A DNA stretch of 12,926 nt, from NCBI GenBank assembly GCA_937873345.1, contig CALMRL010000253.1, positions 1-12,926 of the forward strand. Direction: 5' to 3'. A model generated the notes under the pieces. That model was not told the DNA's origin, ran no database searches, and saw only the letters and a list, made by a program, of their open reading frames with translations. Positions 7,346 through 12,926 of the stretch are shown piece after piece. Source of the stretch: an uncultured Beijerinckiaceae bacterium. Its GTDB lineage: Bacteria; Pseudomonadota; Alphaproteobacteria; Rhizobiales; Beijerinckiaceae. Position 1 is the first letter of the stretch. Each line of letters starts with the position of its first letter. The position numbers and the translations under genes are program-made.

Positions 7346-7909
7346 ATGTCGTTGGTTGGTCGCGCGCGAGCGGGCGCAAGCGCTTGGGGAGGCACCGGCT
7401 GGCGCCCAGCTAATCGTGCGCGCGCCGTCACCTCACTTCTGGCGATGCTCGCGCCGGTCCTGCTGCAGCCTGCCGCCGCCCAGGGCACGGTCAAGGCGAA
7501 GCACGGCGACTGGCAGGTCCGCTGCGAGACGCCGCCCGGCGCGCAAAAGGAGATGTGCGCGCTCATTCAGAGCATCGTTGCCGACGATCGTCCAAACATC
7601 GGGCTGGTGGTGATCGTGCTGAAGACCGCAGACGGCAAGAACAGGCTGTTGCGCGTCATCGCACCCCTCGGCGTGCTGCTGCCGTCGGGCCTCGGCTTGA
7701 AGGTCGATGCGGTCGACATCGGCCATGCCGGCTTCGTGCGCTGCCAGCCCTCGGGCTGCATCGCCGAGGTGGTGATGGACGACAAATTGCTGGACCAGTT
7801 CAGGACCGGCAAGACCGCCGTGTTCATCATCTCGCAAACGCCGGAGGAAGGCGTCGGCATCCCGCTCGCCCTCGCGGGCTTCAAGGAGGCGTTCGATGAT
7901 CTACCGTGA
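7346..7909 (+). CDS. IalB-family (invasion associated locus B) exported protein
   Basis: This 187-residue protein has a long, basic n-region and then a signal-peptide core (about 29-45, SLLAMLAPVLLQPAAAQG). The mature part opens with HGDWQVRCE, the signature of the IalB family, and has four cysteines (60, 71, 133, 138; CALIQS and VRCQPSGCIAEV), probably two disulfides. IalB was named from Bartonella, but homologues are common in free-living alphaproteobacteria and the biochemical role is not established, so the name should not be read as virulence. The ATG at 7346 is used; a TTG directly before it is also in frame. Location is periplasmic or cell-surface by inference. It overlaps the next gene by 14 bases and is divergent from ctaC. 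Confidence 0.85.
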   Translation: MSLVGRARAGASAWGGTGWRPANRARAVTSLLAMLAPVLLQPAAAQGTVKAKHGDWQVRCETPPGAQKEMCALIQSIVADDRPNIGLVVIVLKTADGKNRLLRVIAPLGVLLPSGLGLKVDAVDIGHAGFVRCQPSGCIAEVVMDDKLLDQFRTGKTAVFIISQTPEEGVGIPLALAGFKEAFDDLP

Positions 7910-8639
7910 TGTTCCCCGGCGCTCGCCGGAGAAAGCCGAGGCCCGGCGCCGAGCGTTGGCGCTCGCAACAGTGGCGGCACTCGGGCTCGCGACGTTCGCC
8001 TCCGCGGCGGCGCTCGCCGCAGACGGCGACGATGAGGGCCCGCTCGAAGGCGATTGGTCATCCAAACTGTCGGACCGGATCAAGGAGACGGTCGGAGGGG
8101 CGACCAGCCGCATCGGTCTCGGCAAGCCGCAGGGACCGCCGCCGGCTGAATCACCCTCGGGTTGCCCGACGATCGCCCTGCTACCCGGCACCGAGGCGCA
8201 ACGCGTGATGGCGACGGGCGCGAGCGATAACCAGGGCGTCCGCTACCAGTATTCGCTCGCGACCGTCGGCCGCGAGTGCACGCAGGCAGCGGGGCGCATC
8301 ACCATCAAGGTCGGCGCGGAGGGCAGGGTGCTGCTCGGCCCCGCCGGCCAGCCCGGCCGCTTCGACGTGCCGATCCGCGTCGCGGTGTTCGACGACCTCG
8401 GCGGGAAGGTGGTGGAGAGTCGCCTGTTCAAGGTCGCGGCGATGGTGCCGGCGGGCCAGTCCAGCGCGCCCTTCACCTTCGTCTCCGAGGCGATCTCGCT
8501 GAACCTGTCGGGCGCGAGCAAGAACTACAGCATCAAGGTCGGCCTCGACGCTGCCGGAAAGGGCGGCGCCGAGCCTGCCAAGGCGAAGCATGCGAAGCGT
8601 CGCGCGTCGCAGGCGCCGGAAGAGAGCGCGAGCCGATAG
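7896..8639 (+). CDS. Exported protein of unknown function coupled to the IalB-like gene
   Basis: I do not recognise this 247-residue protein. It begins with a basic n-region and a signal-peptide core (about 20-42, LALATVAALG to AALAADGDD). A low-complexity linker with a Pro-rich patch (QGPPPAE, about 80-85) follows, then a compact domain of about 135 residues rich in alternating hydrophobic residues, suggesting a beta-sandwich. It has exactly two cysteines (Cys90 in SGCPTIALLPG and Cys128 in GRECTQ) that could form a disulfide. The C-terminus is a Lys/Ala-rich tail. A near-ideal AAGGAGG (7883-7889), six bases before the ATG and inside the IalB-like gene, plus a 14-base overlap show co-translation with that gene. 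It faces atpF tail to tail. A cell-envelope role is inferred from the signal peptide and partner only. Confidence 0.85.
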   Translation: MIYRDVPRRSPEKAEARRRALALATVAALGLATFASAAALAADGDDEGPLEGDWSSKLSDRIKETVGGATSRIGLGKPQGPPPAESPSGCPTIALLPGTEAQRVMATGASDNQGVRYQYSLATVGRECTQAAGRITIKVGAEGRVLLGPAGQPGRFDVPIRVAVFDDLGGKVVESRLFKVAAMVPAGQSSAPFTFVSEAISLNLSGASKNYSIKVGLDAAGKGGAEPAKAKHAKRRASQAPEESASR

Positions 8640-8723
8640 AGGCTCCGTCTCCACCCTCTCGATCCCCACCGTCGCCATGGTCAGGCGCCATGGGCCGGTG
8701 TGATGCGCGCGGCGTGACCGGCG

Positions 8724-9206
8724 TCAGTGTGAAATGCGACGCAGGTCGGCGATGCCGTCGTCCATCAGCCTGTCCGCGAGGCCGCCGCGGGCGGCACCGT
8801 CCTGGAGCACGATGCGAGCGGTCGCGATCGCCACGTCGGCCGCGGCGGAGCGCACCTGCTGCATCGCCTGCGCCTCGGCATTGGCGATCTTCGCCTCGGC
8901 CTGCGCCGTGCGACGCTTGACGAAATCGGCCATCCGCTCGCCGGCCTGGTCGGCGATCAATCTGGCCTCGGCCCGAGCCTGCTCGACGATGTCGGTGGCC
9001 TCTTTCTCGGCCCGAGCACGCTTGCCTTCGAAGGAGGCCAGGAGGTCGGCCGCCTCCTTGCGCAGGCGCTCGGCCTCATCGAGCTCGGCGCGGATGCGCC
9101 GCCCGCGGGCATCGAGCACCGTCGTCAACCGCGAGTGGGCGCCGTAATACACCGCCAAGCCGAGAAAACAGACGAAGCCGACGGCGACACAAGCTTCCGC
9201 ATCCAT
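8724..9206 (-). CDS. atpF: ATP synthase F0 subunit b
   Basis: This 160-residue subunit has a single N-terminal membrane helix (about 4-23, VAVGFVCFLGLAVYYGA), then LDARGRRIRAELDEAERLRKEAADLL and a long, highly charged Ala/Glu/Arg-rich alpha-helix, as in the peripheral stalk that holds F1 against the rotor. The motif and short N-terminus match the alphaproteobacterial b subunit, distinct from b' encoded just upstream. The ATG at 9206 has an AGGA site seven bases upstream; the frame stays open to 9263 but the extra residues are not helix-like. It is the last gene of the F0 operon, 60 bases after atpG, and ends 84 bases from the convergent unknown gene. Intact and of normal length. Confidence 0.95.
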   Translation of the reverse strand: MDAEACVAVGFVCFLGLAVYYGAHSRLTTVLDARGRRIRAELDEAERLRKEAADLLASFEGKRARAEKEATDIVEQARAEARLIADQAGERMADFVKRRTAQAEAKIANAEAQAMQQVRSAAADVAIATARIVLQDGAARGGLADRLMDDGIADLRRISH

Positions 9207-9266
9207 GCACTGATCCTTTCGGGAACTATTGACGATGCACCGGCTGAACCGGGACGGGAGCATGGA

Positions 9267-9827
9267 TCAAGCGGAGCGGCCCTGCGCCTCGACGAGCGCC
9301 CTGGCGAGTACCTGCTGGTCGGCGGGCTGGCCGGTGAAGTGCTGCACGATGGCGCTGGCCGTCTCGGTGGCGATCTGGCCGACGTTGCTCATCGCCGCAG
9401 AGCGGGTCTCGGCGATCGAACGCTCGGAGGCGGTGAGCTTCTCGCTGAGGTCCAGCTCCAAGGCCTTCCGCTTGTTGTCCTGCTCGACCTTCACCTTGTC
9501 GCGCGTTTCGGCGGCAAGCTGCTGCCCGCGATCACGGGCTTCCTTCAGCGTCTTGTCGTAGGCGGCGGACGCGGCACGCGCCTCGTCGCGCAGCCGGTTA
9601 GCGGCCGCGATGTCGTCGTGGATCGTGCGCGAGCGCGTCTTCAGGATCGAGTTCACGCGCGGCAGGGCGTACCGCGACATCATCAGGTAGATCAGGCCGA
9701 AGGAGACGATCAGCCAAAGAATGGTAGAGGGATAGGTATGCGGATCGAAGGGTGGGAAGGCGTTTGGCGCCTGCTCGGTGCCTGCGGTATGCTGCGCTCC
9801 GCCCGCGGGCTGCTGTTCCGACGCCAT
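9267..9827 (-). CDS. atpG: ATP synthase F0 subunit b'
   Basis: This is a 186-residue second b-type stalk subunit, found in alphaproteobacteria and photosynthetic bacteria as a heterodimer partner of b. The Gln/Gly-rich N-terminus leads to FPPFDPHTYPSTILWLIVSF and the membrane helix (about 34-51), then YALPRVNSIL and a long charged coiled-coil helix; the family signature FPPFD...LWL...YALPR is clear. (The symbol atpG is used for b' in alphaproteobacteria; elsewhere it denotes gamma.) The ATG at 9827 has only a weak GGA element upstream. Its first nine codons and its leader are duplicated in inverted orientation immediately upstream (9893-9965). A transcript would therefore fold its start codon into a long hairpin, which could strongly reduce translation of b'. 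Confidence 0.95.
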   Translation of the reverse strand: MASEQQPAGGAQHTAGTEQAPNAFPPFDPHTYPSTILWLIVSFGLIYLMMSRYALPRVNSILKTRSRTIHDDIAAANRLRDEARAASAAYDKTLKEARDRGQQLAAETRDKVKVEQDNKRKALELDLSEKLTASERSIAETRSAAMSNVGQIATETASAIVQHFTGQPADQQVLARALVEAQGRSA

Positions 9828-9965
9828 GGTTGAAGATCCGAAGAGGGCGAATGCGTGAGAAAAAAGCCGGCGTCACCCGTTTCCTGCGGGGCCGCCGGCG
9901 TTTTTCTCACGCGTTCGCCCTCTTCGGGTGGTCAACCATGGCGTCGGAACAGCAGCCCGCGGGCG
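9800..9965. repeat. 166-bp near-palindrome spanning the atpG start and the atpE 3' end
   Basis: Positions 9800-9872 are the inverted copy of 9893-9965, with a 20-base centre. Pairing position by position (each pair sums to 19765), 68 of 73 positions match; the mismatches are at 9834, 9835, 9837, 9852 and 9865. The left arm is the natural atpG leader plus its first nine codons. The right arm lies where the second half of atpE should be. The outer end falls in the ten-base palindrome GCCCGCGGGC, and the inner end in a short terminator-like stem, both plausible template-switch points. See the atpE entry for the consequence. Confidence 0.95.
9860..9905 (-). terminator. Bidirectional intrinsic-terminator-like hairpin between atpE and atpG
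   Basis: CGCCGGC pairs with GCCGGCG (9866-9872 with 9893-9899), seven GC pairs with a 20-base loop that can add a few internal pairs. On the - strand the stem is followed directly by six T (9865-9860); on the + strand by G and five T (9901-9905). It therefore resembles an intrinsic terminator in both directions. Placed after the c-subunit gene it could attenuate transcription, giving more c than b and b'. Whether it was the original spacer element or arose with the inverted duplication cannot be told here. Confidence 0.6.
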
Positions 9966-10128
9966 CCGCACCGATGAAGGCGCGACCGAATTGCGCATCG
10001 GAGGCAGACGGGTTGCGCAGGGCACCCGAGAGGAAGGGGCCGAAAATCTGGCCGACGCCGATGGCGGCGGCGCCCATGCCGATCGCGGCGAGGCCGGCGC
10101 CGATGTACTTGGCTGCTTCGGGATTCAT
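9907..10128 (-). pseudogene. atpE: ATP synthase F0 subunit c, C-terminal half replaced
   Basis: The first 55 residues are a textbook alphaproteobacterial c subunit: MNPEAAKYIGAGLAAIGMG helix 1, then the polar loop FLSGALRNPSASDAQFGRAF. The frame then runs through the inverted-repeat arm and ends after 18 unrelated residues (PAGCCSDAMVDHPKRANA), for 73 in total. Helix 2 and its essential proton-binding Glu/Asp, expected about four residues past the junction (family form ...AA-x-A/T-E-G/A-LGIF), are absent. The product cannot form a working proton-carrying c-ring by any known mechanism. The start at 10128 has a GGAG site nine bases upstream. Total length is accidentally close to normal (74-75), so an automatic annotation might call it intact. 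If the sequence is real, a second atpE is needed elsewhere. Confidence 0.85.
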
Positions 10129-10184
10129 AGGGACGAACTCCAGGGGTCTTTGAAACGGGCCCTGATCTGTTGTTGGATGTTTAT

Positions 10185-10943
10185 TCAGTGGCCCGGATGG
10201 ATTGCGTCGTTGAGATAGACGCAAGTCAGGATCGCGAAGACGTAGGCCTGCAGGAAGGCCACCAGCAGCTCAAAGGCGCTTAGGATGATCGTCATCACGA
10301 AAGGCAGGGGTGCCAGCACCGCAAAGATGCCGGCGGCGGCGAGGCCGGCGACGAAGGCGCCGAACACTTGTAGCGTAATGTGCCCCGCCAACATGTTGGC
10401 GAAGAGACGGACGCTGAGGCTGATCGGCCGCGACAGGAACGAGATGATCTCGATGAGAGAGATCACCGGTCGCAGGGCGATGTTGACCGAGGACGGCCAG
10501 AACAGCCGGAACCAGCTCAGGCCGTGCCGGCGGATGCCGTAGACCACCACCAGGCCGTTCACCAGGATGGCGAGGCAGGCGGTGACGACGATCTGCGCGG
10601 TGATCGCGAAGGTGTAGGGGATCAGCCCCAGGATGTTGGAAAACAGCACGAACATGAAGATCGCGAAGACGAAGGGGAAGAAGCGCATCGCCTCGCGCCC
10701 GGCCGTCTGCCGCACCATGTTGGCCGTGAACTCGTATGTCATCTCCGCCGCCGACTGCAGGCGGCCCGGCACCAGCGCGTGGTTCGCCGTCCCGAGCAGC
10801 ATCAGCCCCGCCGACAGCAGGAAGACGACCGTCATGAACAGGGCGGAGTTTGTGTAGGACAGGTTGAGGTTGCCGAAATGGATCGGCACGATGTCCCGCA
10901 CCTCGAATTGCGAGATCGGGTTGATCCCTTCTCCTGCCGCCAC
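10185..10943 (-). CDS. atpB: ATP synthase F0 subunit a
   Basis: This is a full-length a subunit (252 residues from the GTG at 10943) forming the proton half-channels against the c-ring. Diagnostic elements are INPISQFEV at the N-terminus, LIPYTFAITAQIVVT, and SRPISLSVRLFANMLAGHI carrying the essential stator Arg (residue 179 from this start), then the C-terminal LLVAFLQAYVFAILTCVYLNDAI. An ATG three codons earlier (10952) is also in frame, but AGGAGG abuts it with no spacing, while the GTG lies nine bases from that site and gives the family-like MAAGEG start; the GTG is therefore preferred. It follows atpI by 70 bases and precedes atpE by 56. No damage is visible, in contrast to its partner atpE. 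Confidence 0.95.
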   Translation of the reverse strand: MAAGEGINPISQFEVRDIVPIHFGNLNLSYTNSALFMTVVFLLSAGLMLLGTANHALVPGRLQSAAEMTYEFTANMVRQTAGREAMRFFPFVFAIFMFVLFSNILGLIPYTFAITAQIVVTACLAILVNGLVVVYGIRRHGLSWFRLFWPSSVNIALRPVISLIEIISFLSRPISLSVRLFANMLAGHITLQVFGAFVAGLAAAGIFAVLAPLPFVMTIILSAFELLVAFLQAYVFAILTCVYLNDAIHPGH

Positions 10944-11013
10944 GCTCCCCATCCTCCTCTCGGCGACGCCCGTCAGGCGCCGGTTCTATCTCGGCCGTGC
11001 TATGCCGCCTGCC

Positions 11014-11355
11014 TCAAGCCGATCGCGAACCGGTCGGCTTCGTCGCGATCTTGTACACGTTCCAAAATCCCGCCGCTGTGCCGAGCCCGAGAAACAGGAT
11101 CAGCAGCAGCGGCGACGTGCGGAGCCAGCGGTCCAACGCCCAACCGATCAAGGCTCCGACGGCGATGCCTGCCACGAATTCGGTCAGCACACGAAAGCCG
11201 AGTCCGATCGCCGAGGCCAGCGTGCTGTCCTCGCCGGTGGATGTCACATCCGGTTGATCCGGACTCGACTTGCCGGCATCAAGGGAGCGCGACAGGGATG
11301 CAAGCCGCGCGTGCAGCGCGTCGTCGTCGCGTTCCCCGTCCGGACCGCCTGCCAA
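11014..11355 (-). CDS. atpI: AtpI/AtpZ family F0 assembly protein
   Basis: This 113-residue protein has a charged N-terminal stretch of about 50 residues and two membrane helices (about 56-76 and 82-100) in the pattern GFRVLTEFVAGIAVGALIGWALD...LLLILFLGLGTAAGFWNVYK. That pattern is typical of AtpI in alphaproteobacteria, where it heads the F0 operon. Family members are linked to c-ring assembly and Mg uptake. The start is TTG at 11355, preceded by GGGAGGGG; no in-frame ATG gives a better N-terminus (the ATG at about 11370 is in another frame). It is first in the F0 operon, about 60 bases downstream of a good sigma-70 promoter. Confidence 0.88.
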   Translation of the reverse strand: MAGGPDGERDDDALHARLASLSRSLDAGKSSPDQPDVTSTGEDSTLASAIGLGFRVLTEFVAGIAVGALIGWALDRWLRTSPLLLILFLGLGTAAGFWNVYKIATKPTGSRSA

Positions 11356-11414
11356 GTCCCCTCCCGTACATGAGCACCCAGCCCTCGTGTAGCCGGGGTC
11401 GTGACCTGCGGCGG

Positions 11415-11443
11415 CTTGTAGCCGCGCCCACGCGGTGAGTCAA
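11415..11443 (-). promoter_or_regulatory. Sigma-70 promoter of the atp F0 operon
   Basis: On the - strand TTGACT (11443-11438) and TACAAG (11420-11415) are separated by exactly 17 bases, a five-of-six -35 and a four-of-six -10. Transcription would start near 11408, leaving a leader of roughly 50 bases before the atpI TTG start. It lies in the only wide gap (204 bases) upstream of the operon. A 12-base perfect palindrome, CGGGTTAACCCG (11509-11520), lies further upstream and may be an operator, but no regulator is indicated. Confidence 0.65.
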
Positions 11444-11559
11444 GAAAACGCCGCACCCGTGTGCAAGCCAAATTATCAAGCGAAGACAGGGTCTTGCTTA
11501 GCTCAGTCCGGGTTAACCCGCGATGGGCGTGGATTCTCTCCCGCCGCTGGCCGGTCCCG

Positions 11560-12234
11560 TCAGCTCTTCTTGGCGGTGAACGGATCGAGCAGCTTGGCGA
11601 GGTTCGCCGGATCGAGTTCGCCCGACACCTTCTGGCCATTGACGTAGAAGGTCGGGGTGGCGCTCACTCCGAACTTCTGGGCGCCGCGATCGCGCACCTC
11701 ATTGACCTGATCGTAGAGTTTCTGGTCCTTCAGGCAGCCCTCGAACTGGTCCTTCGTCATGCCGGTCTGCTTGAGGATGCCTTCCAAAGCTTCCAGCGGC
11801 TTGTCGACGAAGGCCCAATTCTTCTGCTGGTCGAACAGGAGGTCGACCACCGCCGTGCGCTTGTCCGCACCCTCGCAGCGCGCCAGCATAAAGCCGGCGG
11901 TCGCCAGAGGATCGAGCGGGAACTCGCGCAGGATGAAGCGCACCTTGCCGGTGTCGACGTAGTTCTTGATCAGCGTGGGATAGGTCGTCTCGTGGAAGTG
12001 CGCGCAATGCGTGCAGGTCATCGAGGCGTACTCGATCATCGTCACCGGCGCATCGGCCTTGCCCTGCACGACATCGGGCAGCGCCTCGGACGCCATCAGC
12101 TCATCTTGTGGCACCTTGCTGGTCGCATTGGCATCAGGCGCTGCCGCGACAGGGCCGCAGCCGATTGCCAGCAGGGCGAAGGCCGCGACGGCGAGGCTGC
12201 GCCAAGGAGTGCGGAGGAGTGCGGTTGCGGGCAT
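11560..12234 (-). CDS. DsbA-like periplasmic thiol-disulfide oxidoreductase
   Basis: This 224-residue protein has a signal sequence (about 8-32) and a thioredoxin-fold DsbA domain with an inserted helical region. The active site is Cys74-Thr-His-Cys77 in EYASMTCTHCAHFH and the cis-proline is Pro194 in SATPTFYVNG. Two further cysteines (120 and 167) lie in the helical part. The signal contains LLAIGC (Cys26), close to a lipoprotein box although Ala rather than Leu sits at -3, so either membrane anchoring or cleavage after AAA (about residue 32) is possible. It would oxidise or exchange disulfides in exported proteins. The frame is open to 12642, but the ATG at 12234 has a purine-rich upstream stretch and starts the signal peptide. 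In alphaproteobacteria this gene often stands between DUF721 and smc; here the atp operon follows instead. Confidence 0.92.
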   Translation of the reverse strand: MPATALLRTPWRSLAVAAFALLAIGCGPVAAAPDANATSKVPQDELMASEALPDVVQGKADAPVTMIEYASMTCTHCAHFHETTYPTLIKNYVDTGKVRFILREFPLDPLATAGFMLARCEGADKRTAVVDLLFDQQKNWAFVDKPLEALEGILKQTGMTKDQFEGCLKDQKLYDQVNEVRDRGAQKFGVSATPTFYVNGQKVSGELDPANLAKLLDPFTAKKS

Positions 12235-12314
12235 GCTTCTCTTCTCAGGCGGGCGAGACTGGCGGACAGCATATCGCGTTCGACCGGCCCGGCCAACGCC
12301 CTCCATCGAGCGGG

Positions 12315-12854
12315 TCAGCGCCGCCGCGACAGGACGTGACCGCCGAGCCTCTCCAGGGCGGCGCGCAGCGCATCGTCCGCGATGCCTGCCGCCTCGGCCC
12401 GCGCCGCCTCGATGGCGCCTTGGGTGGGGGCGGGCGTCGCGACGGCTTCGCTCTCCACGCGCTCGATCGGCCCCTGGCGAAGGGCGAGACGACCGACGCA
12501 TCGCCAGCCGAGATGCGCGTTGACCCGCGACACGACCTGATCGGCGAGGTGCTGAAGATCGAGGGCGAAGGCGCCTTCCACGCGGACCAGCAGCGTCGCG
12601 CTGCCGGGTGCCGCGCCGCCGCCGGCCGGGCGTGACGGCCATTGCAGCTTGATCGGCCGCGAGTTGGCGGCGAGGCGCTCACCCACGATATCGTCCCAGT
12701 TGAGGATGAGGTCGGCCTCGGAGAAGCCTTGGCGCGCGAGCACGGGATCCATCGCCTTACCGACGAGGTCCGCGAGCGGCCGCGACCAAGACTTGCGCTT
12801 GGGCTGGTTGCCGGGCGGCGCGGGACCGCGACGAGAGGGGGGCTGGCGGGACAT
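12315..12854 (-). CDS. DciA-like DUF721 protein (putative replicative helicase loader)
   Basis: This 179-residue protein has a basic, proline-rich N-terminus and then the DUF721/DciA core: LADLVGKAMDPVLARQGFSEADLILNWDDIVGERLA (about 27-62), followed by the SATLLVRVEGAFALDLQHLADQVVSRVNAHLGW stretch. DciA is the ancestral bacterial loader/operator of DnaB helicase, and the alphaproteobacterial form carries a longer C-terminal tail like this one. The ATG at 12854 is preferred over a TTG two codons earlier. Its start codon shares two bases with the start of the divergent mutY, so the promoters of both must lie inside the opposite gene. It precedes dsbA by 80 bases, probably one transcript. Confidence 0.88.
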   Translation of the reverse strand: MSRQPPSRRGPAPPGNQPKRKSWSRPLADLVGKAMDPVLARQGFSEADLILNWDDIVGERLAANSRPIKLQWPSRPAGGGAAPGSATLLVRVEGAFALDLQHLADQVVSRVNAHLGWRCVGRLALRQGPIERVESEAVATPAPTQGAIEAARAEAAGIADDALRAALERLGGHVLSRRR

Positions 12855-12926
12855 GGGCAAGGTTAGCGCGGATCGCGGCGCGGCGGAACGGCTGCTCGCC
12901 TGGTACGACGCGCATCGCCGCCGGCT
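12853..12926 (+). CDS. mutY: A/G-specific adenine glycosylase MutY, N-terminus only
   Basis: Only 24 codons and two bases are in the window. The peptide ends in ERLLAWYDAHRRR, the characteristic MutY opening (family form LL-x-WYD-x-x-x-R-x-LPWR) that precedes the helix-hairpin-helix glycosylase domain. MutY removes adenine mispaired with 8-oxoguanine. The divergent partner is the DUF721 gene, a standard alphaproteobacterial arrangement that supports the call. The ATG at 12853 forms the sequence CATG with the opposing start. With so few residues the identification rests on this motif and on synteny. Confidence 0.75.
   Translation, partial: MGKVSADRGAAERLLAWYDAHRRR

Noticed and set aside
8680..8722. 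Short repeats GCCATGG and a GCCGGT/ACCGGC pair between the convergent unknown gene and atpF
   Set aside because: The stem is only six pairs with a 17-base loop and no T-run on either strand, too weak to call a terminator.
11509..11520. Palindrome with GTTAAC as a CtrA-type binding site
   Set aside because: Only one TTAA is present, without the TTAA-N7-TTAA spacing, so it is at most an unspecified operator.
12235..12642. Upstream extension of the dsbA-like gene by 136 codons
   Set aside because: It overlaps the DUF721 gene, has Arg/Pro-rich low-complexity sequence and would place the signal peptide internally.
1..12926. CRISPR arrays, tRNA or rRNA genes, insertion sequences, phage genes
   Set aside because: No regularly spaced direct repeats, no cloverleaf or rRNA-like stretches, and no transposase or integrase-like product were seen on either strand.

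Overview
This is a GC-rich (about two thirds G+C by eye) chromosomal segment of an alphaproteobacterium, most likely in the order Hyphomicrobiales (Rhizobiales). Three things point there: the cox order ctaC-ctaD-ctaB-small membrane protein-ctaG-ctaE-DUF983-SURF1, the paired b and b' ATP synthase subunits in an atpI-B-E-G-F cluster, and the neighbouring mutY-dciA-dsbA block. No tRNA, rRNA, CRISPR array, insertion sequence or phage gene was seen. Assignment below order level would be a guess.

Layout. At the left edge is the 3' end of an outer-membrane beta-barrel gene on the + strand (3-407). It converges on a complete aa3-type cytochrome c oxidase operon on the - strand (423-7103). In transcription order that operon encodes subunit II (ctaC), subunit I (ctaD), heme O synthase (ctaB), a 67-residue CoxF-like membrane protein, the Cu(B) chaperone Cox11 (ctaG), subunit III (ctaE), a DUF983 zinc-ribbon membrane protein and SURF1. 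Several junctions overlap by four bases (GTGA or ATGA), while three of the wider ones hold GC-rich hairpins. A 242-bp divergent spacer separates ctaC from a + strand pair: an IalB-family exported protein and an overlapping exported protein of unknown function (7346-8639). That pair converges on the F0 operon of ATP synthase (atpI, atpB, atpE, atpG, atpF; - strand, 11355-8724), which has a good sigma-70 promoter at 11415-11443. Upstream lie a DsbA-like periplasmic thiol oxidoreductase, the helicase-loader-like DUF721/DciA gene, and the first 24 codons of a divergent mutY.

Functionally this is the terminal end of aerobic respiration: a proton-pumping oxidase with its heme and copper assembly factors, beside the membrane sector of the ATP synthase that uses the gradient.

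The most striking anomaly is in atpE (c-ring subunit). After 55 normal codons the gene runs into an inverted copy of the atpE-atpG spacer plus the first nine codons of atpG. This is part of a 166-bp imperfect palindrome with 73-bp arms, 68 of 73 positions matching. The second transmembrane helix and the essential proton-binding carboxylate are lost, although all flanking F0 genes look intact. It is either a real template-switch (fold-back) mutation or an amplification/assembly chimera. The five arm mismatches argue against the simplest artefact but do not exclude it. Secondary points are a Glu-to-Asn change inside the CuA motif of subunit II, a possible short leader ORF before ctaC, and an unrecognised exported protein coupled to the IalB gene.
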